Positions 40,001-51,668 of a stretch of DNA of 64,000 nt are shown here, in pieces. The DNA lies in NCBI GenBank assembly GCA_040954595.2, contig CM082598.2, positions 10,106,001-10,170,000 on the forward strand, given 5' to 3'. Position numbers and translations under genes: made by a program. Origin of the DNA: Balanoglossus misakiensis. Taxonomy: Eukaryota; Hemichordata. The stretch's first letter is position 1. Every line of letters begins with the position of its first letter. The notes under the pieces are model-generated. The model did not search any database. It saw only the letters and a program-made list of their open reading frames with translations, and had not been told where the DNA came from.

Positions 40001-43000
40001 TAAACTGACTCTCATCACTTGATGTTAGGATTTCTTGCATTGCCAGAATGATGTGATCACCAGAATTCTCTGATGAATCAAACAATTTCAGCCTGGAGAT
40101 TTCCCTGGACAGTGTCTGTGTGAGAAATGATGGCAAAATATTAATATCATTTATTAGGAAACCTGGCCAGTCACTGAGAAATCTGTCGGCCTTTACAAAG
40201 TATAGTTCATAATCTTCTCATAAAATGATAAAGTTGCCGCAAAGGTATACAGTCACCTATAATTTACATACGCCCATATATGGCTGAAATGGCGTATTTG
40301 AGCGTTCTAAAGGACATATGGCGGCGCTCTTTTTTTCGCGTGTGCCACCCACTGAAAATCTGTGATTGGCTAGATCTCAAGTTTACCATGGTAACTGTAG
40401 TTAAATTACCATAGGTGACAATATACCTTAACATATCATATTTCTTCTGGGAAGTGTAATTGTTTTAAGATCAAATATTACATGTACATACCAATTGTAT
40501 GCCTCTCAGATATTGTCTTTCCGTTGATGCACTCACTTTGTGCTCACCAATACTGAATAGCTGTAAATATAATCAAAGGAGAAGAAATCACTCACTCATT
40601 AGCAATGATACTGCAAAAGTGGAAGTGACTGATTTTGAGTATGAAGTTGGAAAAGAGTCCCAGTACAGTGTAGAGAGGTTTCCAGATTAGGTAGATTTTG
40701 CTGTCCAACCATTTTCACACAACGGCCATAAAACTTAAAGAAGAACTATTAAATTACCCAGCCTGATAAGTTTTGTGGTGTTTGGAAAGTCGTCCATGTC
40801 TGATGACACAAGATCAGCTTTTGATTGTAACATGAGACATGATCAGTTGTGTTTTGGTTCAAAAGAACATGACCTGGTTTAAGAAGCCTTGCAACTTCAG
40901 GTGACTACAGAAGGAGCTATACTGTGCCCATTGGCCTTGATTTGACTGAGAAACCATGATTTACTGAAAAGCCACTTGGAAAAGGGTCCACTTTATTTCT
41001 AAACCAAACTTACCTTCAGGAAGATCATCTTGGCTGACTCTTGACTATCTACAGTGACTTTTCTTGCATCCATCTTGGCTGCAACATCTTTCTTTTCATC
41101 CACCTGCATTGCCTCACTTTTCTCCTCTTTCTTTTCCTCATCTGCAAATAAAAATTGTGTTATGTCCAGGAAATATTATTTACTTTCTGAGAAGAAACTG
41201 GAATATCTAGCTTTGCAAATCAGTTAGTGAAATAAGAGAACGCAAACAATTAATTGTCATGAAATAGTCACCTCTGTTAATATCGCGAAAAATTTCCCAT
41301 CACAAAAATTACCAAGATTACAGTAACCTAAAAATATAAAATCCTAATAATGTCCAAAGTTGAAGAATTCTATATGTATGACTTAACTTTTGAGACACTA
41401 TTTCACAACACAAATACTAGTACCTTTGTTCTCTTTATCCAGGAATGAATTTTTTTCCACCTTCTGCTCCTCTCATCTGTTGAACTTCCACTAACTGAGC
41501 CATGTATCCTTTGTCAACCACAGCCTGTTCCATACTGTACAGATCTTGTCTGCAGGCCATGTCGAGATGCTGCAGTAGTTTGCTGTGAAAAGAAACAGAA
41601 GTGTTACATGTGTATGTGTGTTACAGGGCCAGATCACGGCACATCATGACAAAATCTTTGTGAATATGGTGCTAGCATCATGTTTATAGCAGATCATGTG
41701 TATTCATACTTGTGGGCCAAATGACCTTAATATGTGGTTTGTTGTATGACTTAATTATAACACACACACCCAGTTTTTTTAATAGTCCTGCTTGAAAGAT
41801 CACAGAGTGTCTTTGGCTACTGAAAAGCACCACCACAATGAGAGATAACTCACAACACCGAAGAGTAAATCTCTAAAGTTGTAATTTAAACCAAGTATGG
41901 AAATTGGGATGTACGGTAGCTTTGATGAGGAATAATTCTAGAGTTACAACATACCTCATGCTGTTGACTGGTATACCAAAGGACTGCACAGACAAGACCA
42001 ACTGAGCTGGTTCCAAGTCTTCCAGGGCTGAAAAAAATGACAAATTCAGGATGAAAACAACAAAAGTTTGGTGAGAAAAGATCCCAAGTTGAATTGACAC
42101 ACAGATTGGCAGATATTTCCACGAAATATCACATGTAAATGGTGCAACAACAGATTAACCGATCAGGCCATGACAAATACTGCACCTCTTCACAAAAACT
42201 GCTGGGTTGCAATTTATAGCATAAAATTACTGTAAAACAGGAAATTTTTGTGATATCACAAGAGAGCTGACTATTCCATTGCTCACATTGTTTCTTTGCG
42301 ACCATTTATTTTCACGTTTTTTGGCTCTCACGAAATTCGCAAAAATTTCCCCTTTTACAATAGTATGGTTGGATCTATACAATGTATACATTGAATGGGG
42401 ATGAACACTGGACAGTGGAGCATTCTATATTAAAATTTGGGAAAACATTGAAGCCATATTAAGGTCATACTTGATTAAGCTGAAAGTCGGCACAGAATCA
42501 ATTTGAAATTCAATTGGCTACAAAAATTGACTTTTCTGCCATTCTGAGATCTCCATGCTGAGCTCAATTATGTTGCTGCTTCATATAGTGGTCAGCAATA
42601 AAAACTTACTACTGTTACAGTGGTTATACATGTAACTCTTATTAAATGTTTTTTTTTCTTGTTTTATCATGAAATCTGACAATATCACGAAATCTGACTG
42701 TGGGTGGCACGACAGAATAAAACTGGTTTTCGTCTCAACTTTTGTACATGTAGTGACACAATGAAAGAATGACAGAGAAACTGCTAACAGACAGATTATT
42801 ATATATTTTTTTACCTTTTCATGTCACTTTTATAAAACACTGCATGGCAACAAATGTGAACCATGAACAATTTGCAAGACAATGAACTAGAAGTTGAACG
42901 AGATTTGAAGACCTGCTCTGGAAGTAATTGATTGACACTCACCCATGAGTAAGATTCCGCATGGGGCTGTGTGGCTTTCTTCAAGTAATTGTAGAATATA

Positions 43001-43107
43001 TGTAACATGGATGTCAGTGTACATAGTGTTGGTCTGGTCGGCACTGGTGTCTCTACACAGCATGGAGCTGAGTATGGTGGGCCTTTCTACAATCAACTGA
43101 GCTAAAT
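37090..43107 (-). pseudogene. INTS1 fragment copy 7
   Basis: Exons are e1 42815-43107, e2 41955-42027, e3 41424-41582, e4 41014-41141, e5 40492-40560, e6 39936-40115, e7 39162-39292, e8 38465-38590 and e9 37638-37791. e7 is 2 bp short (TTGCACACTAG where other copies have TTGCAGACACTAG on the plus strand), which breaks its frame. The same deletion is in copy 8, so one of this adjacent pair was copied from the other or converted by it. Confidence 0.85.
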
Positions 43108-46100
43108 GTGACAATGTGTAATTAAAGAGAAATATACAGTCAGTGGAGTAAAGGGTATAACACAATCATACTGATGGAATTCTCACTACCTGAAATAGGT
43201 TTTTGCTACCTAGGTGAGTGATGAATAAAGGTCTAATGTCCTCTCTGATATAACATACTAGTGTATGGTAAATGTCTTTCAGAGATCTACACATTAAAGG
43301 GACAAACTCTCTACAGTTAATTCATTTTGGGGAGATTTTTACTCTCATATCCTACAAACGGGATGGAAGTTGTGTGTGGTCGAACATTGATTCACTATAT
43401 ATCCACATGTAGAATAACATAAATTGTGTCTTGTATCAAACATAATGTATGGAAAAAGGGCAGCGAGAGAGAGACTTTGTCCCTTTAAATATCATAGCTG
43501 GCATACAGTTATAAATATGCATTTTTTGATTTATGTCTTGCAAGTACAAAACTGTTCTTTATTAAAAAGAAATACAGACAAGGTGATCCCAGGAACATAA
43601 AACCCAAAACTCAAAGCTACCAGACAGATGAGTCTTGAGATAAACTTGGACTTACTTGTCAATCAATCTGGACTGCTCTTGTAACAACAACTCACTCAAT
43701 GCTTCACTGGTGCTGGATGATTTTGTTGGCACTTGCATAGCAACAGATAAGGCTTTATTCAGAAACTCTTCTAGTTGGCTGGAATTGGCGCCTGTCAGCT
43801 GGTGATACACTGCATATGGTGCAAAGTCAAACAAAATTCACCCAATCATAAAATGTATCATTAACATGATCATACCATAAAAAATGTGAATGAATTACAA
43901 TTATAGCGTGCGCATATTGAATCATACGAAATCACACCAAATAACGCGAGACTTAGAAATAACATTACATGTGTATGGTGCCACTTAAACGACACCATTT
44001 ATTCTTTTTGAGCCTAAATCATGTTTAACCACAACTAGACAACCACAATGACCTTGTGAGAATGAAACCCACCAATAAATACATGTAGATAATCTGAAGC
44101 TATCACAGAAACAGAATGTCTTTGACAAAGTATTGCAAAGCCTTCAGTTGACCGCGAAAAAGTTGACGAAGCATGCATGTGGAAAGTGGAGTGTTGATAA
44201 CAATGTGAATATATGCACGATAGCTTGCTGCGCTCGCACTCAGGTCAAACCTGTTACATATTACCAAAAATGTGGATCTATATAATTAACATTGGGTCCG
44301 TTCCTTCTTATCCCACTCGTGTTTCTGTTTGTTTGGTGAGAATATCTAATAGGTTAGCCCCTTTCACTCCCAGTTCCTTCTTTAGAGGTCCAACCTTACC
44401 ATAGAAAACGATGGGTTTGGACTGGAACATGGCGGTGAAAGGGTTCAGGTGCTTGAGGGAGTGTTAAAAATGCAGACTTTACCTTTCTATAACATGTCTC
44501 TATCTACAGCCATCCGTCCCTCAGTGACGGCTTCAATGATTTCACTCACTTCATCCAAGTTGCCACCACTGGCTTTGATGGGACTTTTCTCACTGCTCAG
44601 GGATTTCGCTGGAAGGAAGGACGTAAGACTGGAATTAAGGCATACGTCCCTACATAAAGGGAGGACATTTGGACATGATACCACAAATGGTTAATGGAGT
44701 TTCTGGGAAGGTTTTCAAATTCCAGGAATTTCCAGGAGTGTACGAATCCAGTTAAGAATTCTTTATGTCATGTGATCTGGCCATGTGACCTCCAGCATTG
44801 TCATTTCCAGGTGACGGCAAACAACATAGTGGCATCCAGTAAAAGTTTTCCACGTATGTAAGTACTTAAGAACCGCCAGACATGTAACATGTATCAGGTA
44901 TAGTACCTCATCAGCCTCATGGCATTTTGTCTGCACAGTCTTTGTCTGCACCACGTTGCTGAAGTTGCCTGTCATCTGGAAAATTGAATGCCAACGTATT
45001 TGCGCTTGAGCGCGTCTGGCGTCTTTTGATATCAAAGAATAAATGCATTGTACAAACTTGAAAGTATGTAGAATTTTTCTATTTATCCTGTGTGATATAG
45101 TGAAAACGCTCAAGTTACAGTTTGTGTATGGTTTTGAGAATTATTTCACTGCTTGAGGTAAGTGAAATAAACAGCTCACCTTGTTGTCTGTTGACTTTTT
45201 CATACTGGTTGAGAAGTTTTGTAAACACACTGTTTTCAGACTTTGATGAACTCAAAATTGCACACTAGCTGGACAAATCTCATCATATCTTCCTTCTTTT
45301 CAAGATGTTTCTAAATGATATAAAGGAGTGAGAGTGAGAATTGTGCATGATTATGTCAGTTTTGAACTTTCATGTCTGTTTTGGACTGAGAGCTGTTGAA
45401 TGAGAGAGAGAGAGGGAGAGAGAGATCGCGCTCGAACAATCAGGGGGTCACGCAGACGTAATCTTTTCATTGGCGTGATACTGATATCACCACGTAACTT
45501 GCAATTCCCAAGAGTGCGACTGTACGTACGTAAACTGTATCAAATTCAACTCATTCACGTCATATGAGAGGAGGTATACCGTGCGAATGCGAGCGCTGGG
45601 GGAACCGGGTACCGCCTACTTGAAATGGACCTCTTCCCTTAGTGAAGTCAAATAATCATAATTATCTATCATGTAAGAAGTCAAAAATGTAAGAGAATGT
45701 TTTAATAAATATGTCAACTTATTATTTATATTCCCCTGTATATATTCCCCTGTAAATGTCTCATAATTTGAGGAATAATATTTTGGAAGCTGAACGGAAG
45801 TTGCAACTCAAATCAAATTTCAACTTCTCCAATATATGGAATAACACTATAAGCCTACTGACTTGAGAAACTCAAATTGAATTTCAAATTCTCGAACAAA
45901 CGAAAATATGTTTGAATGTAAGTAATCTTACTATAAAATTGACATGCAATTACCTGTCGTTGGTGAAGCAAACTGAACAATGGACATGACAAATGATGTT
46001 TTCTGTGTAGATTATAAATAAACTGACTCTCATCACTTGATGTTAGGATTTCTTGCATTGCCAGAATGATGTGATCACCAGAATTCTCTGATGAATCAAA

Positions 46101-46584
46101 CAATTTCAGCCTGGAGATTTCCCTGGACAGTGTCTGTGTGAGAAATGATGGCAAAATATCAATATCATTTATTAGGAAACCTGGCCAGTCACTGAGAAAT
46201 CTGTCGGCCTTTACAAAGTATAGTTCATAATCTTCTCATAAAATGATAAAGTTGCCGCAAAGGTGGTCACACCAATGAAACATGTAAGTCGTTCATTCCA
46301 AGAGTTGACAACGATAATGTAACTTAAAGTCTACTGTATTACTCCATTAAAAGTAGCATTTCTTGAATTTTGATCTACAATAAAGTTGACATGATATCTG
46401 TATGTCAAAAATTTATAGAGAAAAAATGACTGATTGTTCAAACAATTTTTTTCATGGAAGTTTCTTGTCCTGGGGGAATTAATATAATTGTCAGAAACAA
46501 GCAATTGTATAATTGTTCAAAACACTTGGCAGGAAAGTTACTAGTTCTCGAGGGATTCACCTCACTTCACCATATTCAGGTAAG

Positions 46585-48883
46585 TCAATCACTGTCACTG
46601 TCATTGTCAACCATGTGGGGACCATAAGGAGTTGTATTTGGTCTTCTTGCCCTTCTACCACCATTCCACCATGCATTTACGGCTCGTAGGGGATTGAACT
46701 GGTGCAGTGGTTCACCCAGCAACTTGATCCGCATCAGTTCATTTAGTCTGGTAGTTGACAGACTGCTACGCCAGTCAGTTTTGATTTTACCCATGATGCT
46801 GAAGCCTCGTTCACACTCGCTAAGGGGTGTGAATAGGTATCAACAAAATGATCTTGACTAAGGTAAGTATATTTCTATACTCATCTAGTTGCTGTCTCAG
46901 GAATCGTTGCCAGAAATCCAGGTAAGTCAACTGTGGCTGATTGAAAACTGTCTCACGCAAAGCTAACTTCAGTTCACGCCACTCTAGTGGGATTTCATCA
47001 CTGTCACAGTTCTGTCGTACAAGTAAGTCTTGAAAGTGGGCAGCCATTTGTTCTACTTGTAGATTTCCATACTGCTGCATCCCATTTACATCATCAACTG
47101 GCCAGTTCCGTTGGTTGAACACCTTAGCGTTGTTCAATATTTCATTTTCATCAAATGAACGAAATCTAGCCTCAAGGTGATTCACACAGTTGTCAATAAA
47201 CTCTACTTTATCTGTGTTCACCATGATGTCACATTCTCGTCTGGGTTGTGGTCTACCTCTTTCAGCAAAGTTAATTTGTACTCCTTGAAATGTAATGACA
47301 TCACAATCACCATCACTTCCTTCAACAGTGACAAGTCCATTAAATTCTCTCTCTCGTGGACCTGGGTTATCTCTAAGTTCCCCTAGATTTCCAAGTGCGG
47401 CACGGAAACAACTCTCAACTGTTTCAACTGAGCTGTCATTCTTCTGAAACATTAATGACAGGCGTGACAGTACTCTGTATATGTCAAGCAGCAGGTAGAG
47501 GGACTTGACAAATCTGTATGATTTCAGTAGTCTGACAAACCCTTTGGCTTTGTTCTTGGCGTCGGATGATTGCCCATCAATGGAAACTTGATCGAGGTGA
47601 AATACCAATGCCTTGAAATTCTGGGTAACATTGATGAGCGCACGCTCATGGTGGCCTATCCATCTAGTGCCCAAAACGTTGGAAAGTTTGTAGACACGTA
47701 CGTTAGTTGCTTCTCCAGCAAGCTGTAAGTTTGTCCAGTTCAATGGAGAGTTCTTGTAGAACTTGTAGACATTGACCAGAAAAACTTCGACGCCTTCGAA
47801 ATACTTACAAGTTTTCAAGGATTGCTTGATAGCAAGTTCCATCCGATGGGCCACACAATGCACTACAATCAATGAGGGGACATCACGGGACAATCGAGCG
47901 CTCACTCCCTTGTTTTTGCCAAAGTTCACGGCAGCTCCGTCTGCTCCAAATCCCACTATCCGATCTTTCCAATTCCCCATGTCAAGTTCGTTATGGAATG
48001 CTACATCAATTGATCTTAAGATACCTTCACTTGTTGCACGGTCGAGTGGTTGCAAGGAAAAGTATTTCGTAACAGGTCGCCCATCTTCAATCAGCCTGAG
48101 GTAGAGTATTTCCTCGTCTATAATCGCTACATCTGTCGCAGAGTCGATTAAAATGGAGAACAGTTCACTCCTCTCAACAAGACTTTTTAAGTCTTCACGC
48201 TGGACTTCCGCAATGTAGTGAAGAAATGTCGACGCCTGTTTATCGTTTTTATATGCCGACCCCAACTCAACGTCGTTCAATTCTTGCAAGGCACACAAAC
48301 TAGCGAAGTCAGAAAAAGGCCGTTCAGCGATTGCTAGATAATAAGCAGTTCGAAAAAGTCTTTCAACTTTCTGAAATTGTTCACGTTCAGCATTTAGGAA
48401 GCCCTGCTCTATTGGGGCATTTCTACCAGGTGCTAATCGATTCACCTTGTATGACCCCGCTGCCTTCGTGTGAGGTTCACTCACTTCGTGTTTCGTAATA
48501 GACGACAACCGGAAATTGCTCGTACCTTGTCGAAAAGCGCTGTCAACATGACTGAAATCTCGGCACCACTGACAAAACATTGTATCGTCATCGCTAGAAT
48601 ACACCAGCCACGGGTGATCAGTCTTCCATTTCTGTGAAAACTTCTTGGTTACTTTGGTTTTTTTAGGCGATGACGGGGCTGAGGCGCCTGGTTCGCGTTC
48701 AACGCCAACATTGTCGCTTCGATCAGTGGGTAGCTGTGACGTACCGGTCAAATATCGATCGCCCCGCCCCGCGCAGTCGTCCGTGTTGGTATTGCAACTT
48801 GCAGTCCCCTCCAAGTTAGGCCCATCACTTATCTTGGTGCAAACTCGCTTGAACCCAAACTTAAATAAACCGCGACTCTGCAT
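46585..48883 (-). pseudogene. hAT transposase, ZNF862/KIAA1586-like, one frameshift
   Basis: The main frame (46820-48883) gives 687 residues from ATG. A TTF/BED-type zinc finger lies at about residues 100-140 (MFCQWC, then H132 and H138), after a KKFSQKWKTDHPWLVY stretch typical of ZNF862-like proteins. The RNase H-like core has LIDSATD (Asp247), GFGADGAAVNFGKNKGVSAR (Asp315) and VHCVAHRMELA (C343, H346), with TRWIGHHERAL near 406. The frame ends at TAG just after LLIPIHTP, while the next frame (46585 to about 46825) continues SECERGFSIMGKIKTDW and TRLNELMRIKLLGEP, the usual hAT dimerisation tail. One extra C in a four-C run at the break would explain this. The rest is open, so inactivation looks recent or may be a sequencing error. 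Such proteins bind their element's ends and cut and paste it. The gene symbol is left blank because this is a transposon, not the vertebrate gene. Confidence 0.88.
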
Positions 48884-49228
48884 GTCAAAAGAACTCTATT
48901 GACATTACAGTTATTCCATTGACGGACTTGCGTTAGCATAATGTACATAGACCCTGGAGCATACACTGCGTTTCCAATGGTGATGCCCAATAGTATTGCT
49001 AAACGTCACAGTAGTTTCAAGGCTACCCCGAAAATATAGTTCCATTGCTTACTTGTGTATGGGTTACATGAAACGAGTCGTTGTTCACGTATATGGTCAT
49101 GCGGGTAGATAAGTGACAGCTGGGAGGAGCGTTAGGGATATTGCGGTCCTGAAATATACGGAAGTGAACTATCGCTAAATCATTCCTCTTACCGAACTAT
49201 CTAAGCACTGAAGACGAACGAATTATAA
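48884..49228 (-). promoter_or_regulatory. Transposase 5' region
   Basis: About 345 bp between the transposase ATG and the subterminal repeats. It should hold the element's promoter and 5' UTR by position, but I see no convincing TATA box or other motif. It is not found in other repeat copies. Confidence 0.4.
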
Positions 49229-49310
49229 TTGGTGGTCCAAATGGACCACCAATTTTTCAAATGTGGTGGTCCAAAATGAAAATGTGGTGGTCTTTGGACG
49301 CAAGACCACC
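49229..49310. repeat. Subterminal hairpins and GGTGGTC motifs of the hAT element
   Basis: ATTGGTGGTCC and GGACCACCAAT form a hairpin with 11-bp arms around AAAT at 49229-49254. A second hairpin at 49286-49310 has 9-bp arms GGTGGTCTT/AAGACCACC. GTGGTGGTC occurs twice more between and within them. Clustered subterminal repeats of this sort are usual transposase-binding sites in hAT elements. A lone GGTGGTC also sits at the truncated left junction (46262-46268). Confidence 0.75.
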
Positions 49311-51668
49311 GTTAATTTCGAGCCCTGTAAGTTTTGTGGTGTTTGGAAAGTCGTCCATGTCTGATGACACAAGATCAGCTTTTGATTGTAACATGAGACA
49401 TGATCAGTTGTGTTTTGGTTCAAAAGAACATGACCTGGTTTAAGAAGCCTTGCAACTTCAGGTGACTACAGAAGGAGCTATACTGTGCCCATTGGCCTTG
49501 ATTTGACTGAGAAACCATGATTTACTGAAAAGCCACTTGGAAAAGGGTCCACTTTATTTCTAAACCAAACTTACCTTCAGGAAGATCATCTTGGCTGACT
49601 CTTGACTATCTACAGTGACTTTTCTTGCATCCATCTTGGCTGCAACATCTTTCTTTTCATCCACCTGCATTGCCTCACTTTTCTCCTCTTTCTTTTCCTC
49701 ATCTGCAAATAAAAATTGTGTTATGTCCAGGAAATATTATTTACTTTCTGAGAAGAAACTGGAATATCTAGCTTTGCAAATCAGTTAGTGAAATAAGAGA
49801 ACGCAAACAATTAATTGTCATGAAATAGTCACCTCTGTTAATATCGCGAAAAATTTCCCATCACAAAAATTACCAAGATTACAGTAACCTAAAAATATAA
49901 AATCCTAATAATGTCCAAAGTTGAAGAATTCTATATGTATGACTTAACTTTTGAGACACTATTTCACAACACAAATACTAGTACCTTTGTTCTCTTTATC
50001 CAGGAATGAATTTTTTTCCACCTTCTGCTCCTCTCATCTGTTGAACTTCCACTAACTGAGCCATGTATCCTTTGTCAACCACAGCCTGTTCCATACTGTA
50101 CAGATCTTGTCTGCAGGCCATGTCGAGATGCTGCAGTAGTTTGCTGTGAAAAGAAACAGAAGTGTTACATGTGTATGTGTGTTACAGGGCCAGATCACGG
50201 CACATCATGACAAAATCTTTGTGAATATGGTGCTAGCATCATGTTTATAGCAGATCATGTGTATTCATACTTGTGGGCCAAATGACCTTAATATGTGGTT
50301 TGTTGTATGACTTAATTATAACACACACACCCAGTTTTTTTAATAGTCCTGCTTGAAAGATCACAGAGTGTCTTTGGCTACTGAAAAGCACCACCACAAT
50401 GAGAGATAACTCACAACACCGAAGAGTAAATCTCTAAAGTTGTAATTTAAACCAAGTATGGAAATTGGGATGTACGGTAGCTTTGATGAGGAATAATTCT
50501 AGAGTTACAACATACCTCATGCTGTTGACTGGTATACCAAAGGACTGCACAAACAAGACCAACTGAGCTGGTTCCAAGTCTTCCAGGGCTGAAAAAAATG
50601 ACAAATTCAGGATGAAAACAACAAAAGTTTGGTGAGAAAAGATCCCAAGTTGAATTGACACACAGATTGGCAGATATTTCCACGAAATATCACATGTAAA
50701 TGGTGCAACAACAGATTAACCGATCAGGCCATGACAAATACTGCACCTCTTCACAAAAACTGCTGGGTTGCAATTTATAGCATAAAATTACTGTAAAACA
50801 GGAAATTTTTGTGATATCACAAGAGAGCTGACTATTCCATTGCTCACATTGTTTCTTTGCGACCATTTATTTTCACGTTTTTTGGCTCTCACGAAATTCG
50901 CAAAAATTTCCCCTTTTACAATAGTATGGTTGGATCTATACAATGTATACATTGAATGGGGATGAACACTGGACAGTGGAGCATTCTATATTAAAATTTG
51001 GGAAAACATTGAAGCCATATTAAGGTCATACTTGATTAAGCTGAAAGTCGGCACAGAATCAATTTGAAATTCAATTGGCTACAAAAATTGACTTTTCTGC
51101 CATTCTGAGATCTCCATGCTGAGCTCAATTATGTTGCTGCTTCATATAGTGGTCAGCAATAAAAACTTACTACTGTTACAGTGGTTATACATGTAACTCT
51201 TATTAAATGTTTTTTTTTCTTGTTTTATCATGAAATCTGACAATATCACGAAATCTGACTGTGGGTGGCACGACAGAATAAAACTGGTTTTCGTCTCAAC
51301 TTTTGTACATGTAGTGATACAATGAAAGAATGACAGAGAAACTGCTAACAGACAGATTATTATATATTTTTTTACCTTTTCATGTCACTTTTATAAAACA
51401 CTGCATGGCAACAAATGTGAACCATGAACAATTTGCAAGACAATGAACTAGAAGTTGAACGAGATTTGAAGACCTGCTCTGGAAGTAATTGATTGACACT
51501 CACCCATGAGTAAGATTCCGCATGGGGCTGTGTGGCTTTCTTCAAGTAATTGTAGAATATATGTAACATGGATGTCAGTGTACATAGTGTTGGTCTGGTC
51601 GGCACTTGTTTCTCTACACAGCATGGAGCTGAGTATGGTGGGCCTTTCTACAATCAACTGAGCTAAAT

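Larger units (their letters stand above)
46265..49327 (-). mobile_element. hAT-superfamily DNA transposon, left end deleted
   Basis: The right end is clear: on the minus strand it starts CAGGGCTCGAAATTAACG, a typical hAT terminus, and repeat-unit sequence resumes at once with TAAGTTTT, a plausible 8-bp target site that is present uninterrupted in the other copies. The left side has no CAGGG terminus and no second TAAGTTTT. It passes from repeat unit (GCAAAGGT) directly into transposon sequence (GGTCACACC), and the unit sequence that should precede the target site is gone. So the element inserted at TAAGTTTT, and a later deletion removed its left terminus plus about 520 bp of host repeat. 46265-46584 holds presumed 3' sequence of the transposase gene; I see no other gene there. 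Confidence 0.85.
43108..51668 (-). pseudogene. INTS1 fragment copy 8, interrupted by a hAT transposon
   Basis: Exons are e1 51376-51668, e2 50516-50588, e3 49985-50143, e4 49575-49702, e6 45954-46133, e7 45180-45310 (2-bp deletion), e8 44483-44608 and e9 43656-43809. e5 is absent: about 520 bp of unit that normally lies between 46264 and the TAAGTTTT site is missing and replaced by transposon sequence. This and the rearranged junction make the two over-length intervals of the array. Confidence 0.87.

Noticed and set aside
47177-48902. Plus-strand open stretches of 66-110 codons within the transposon.
   Set aside because: They are antisense to the transposase frame, which has clear hAT motifs.
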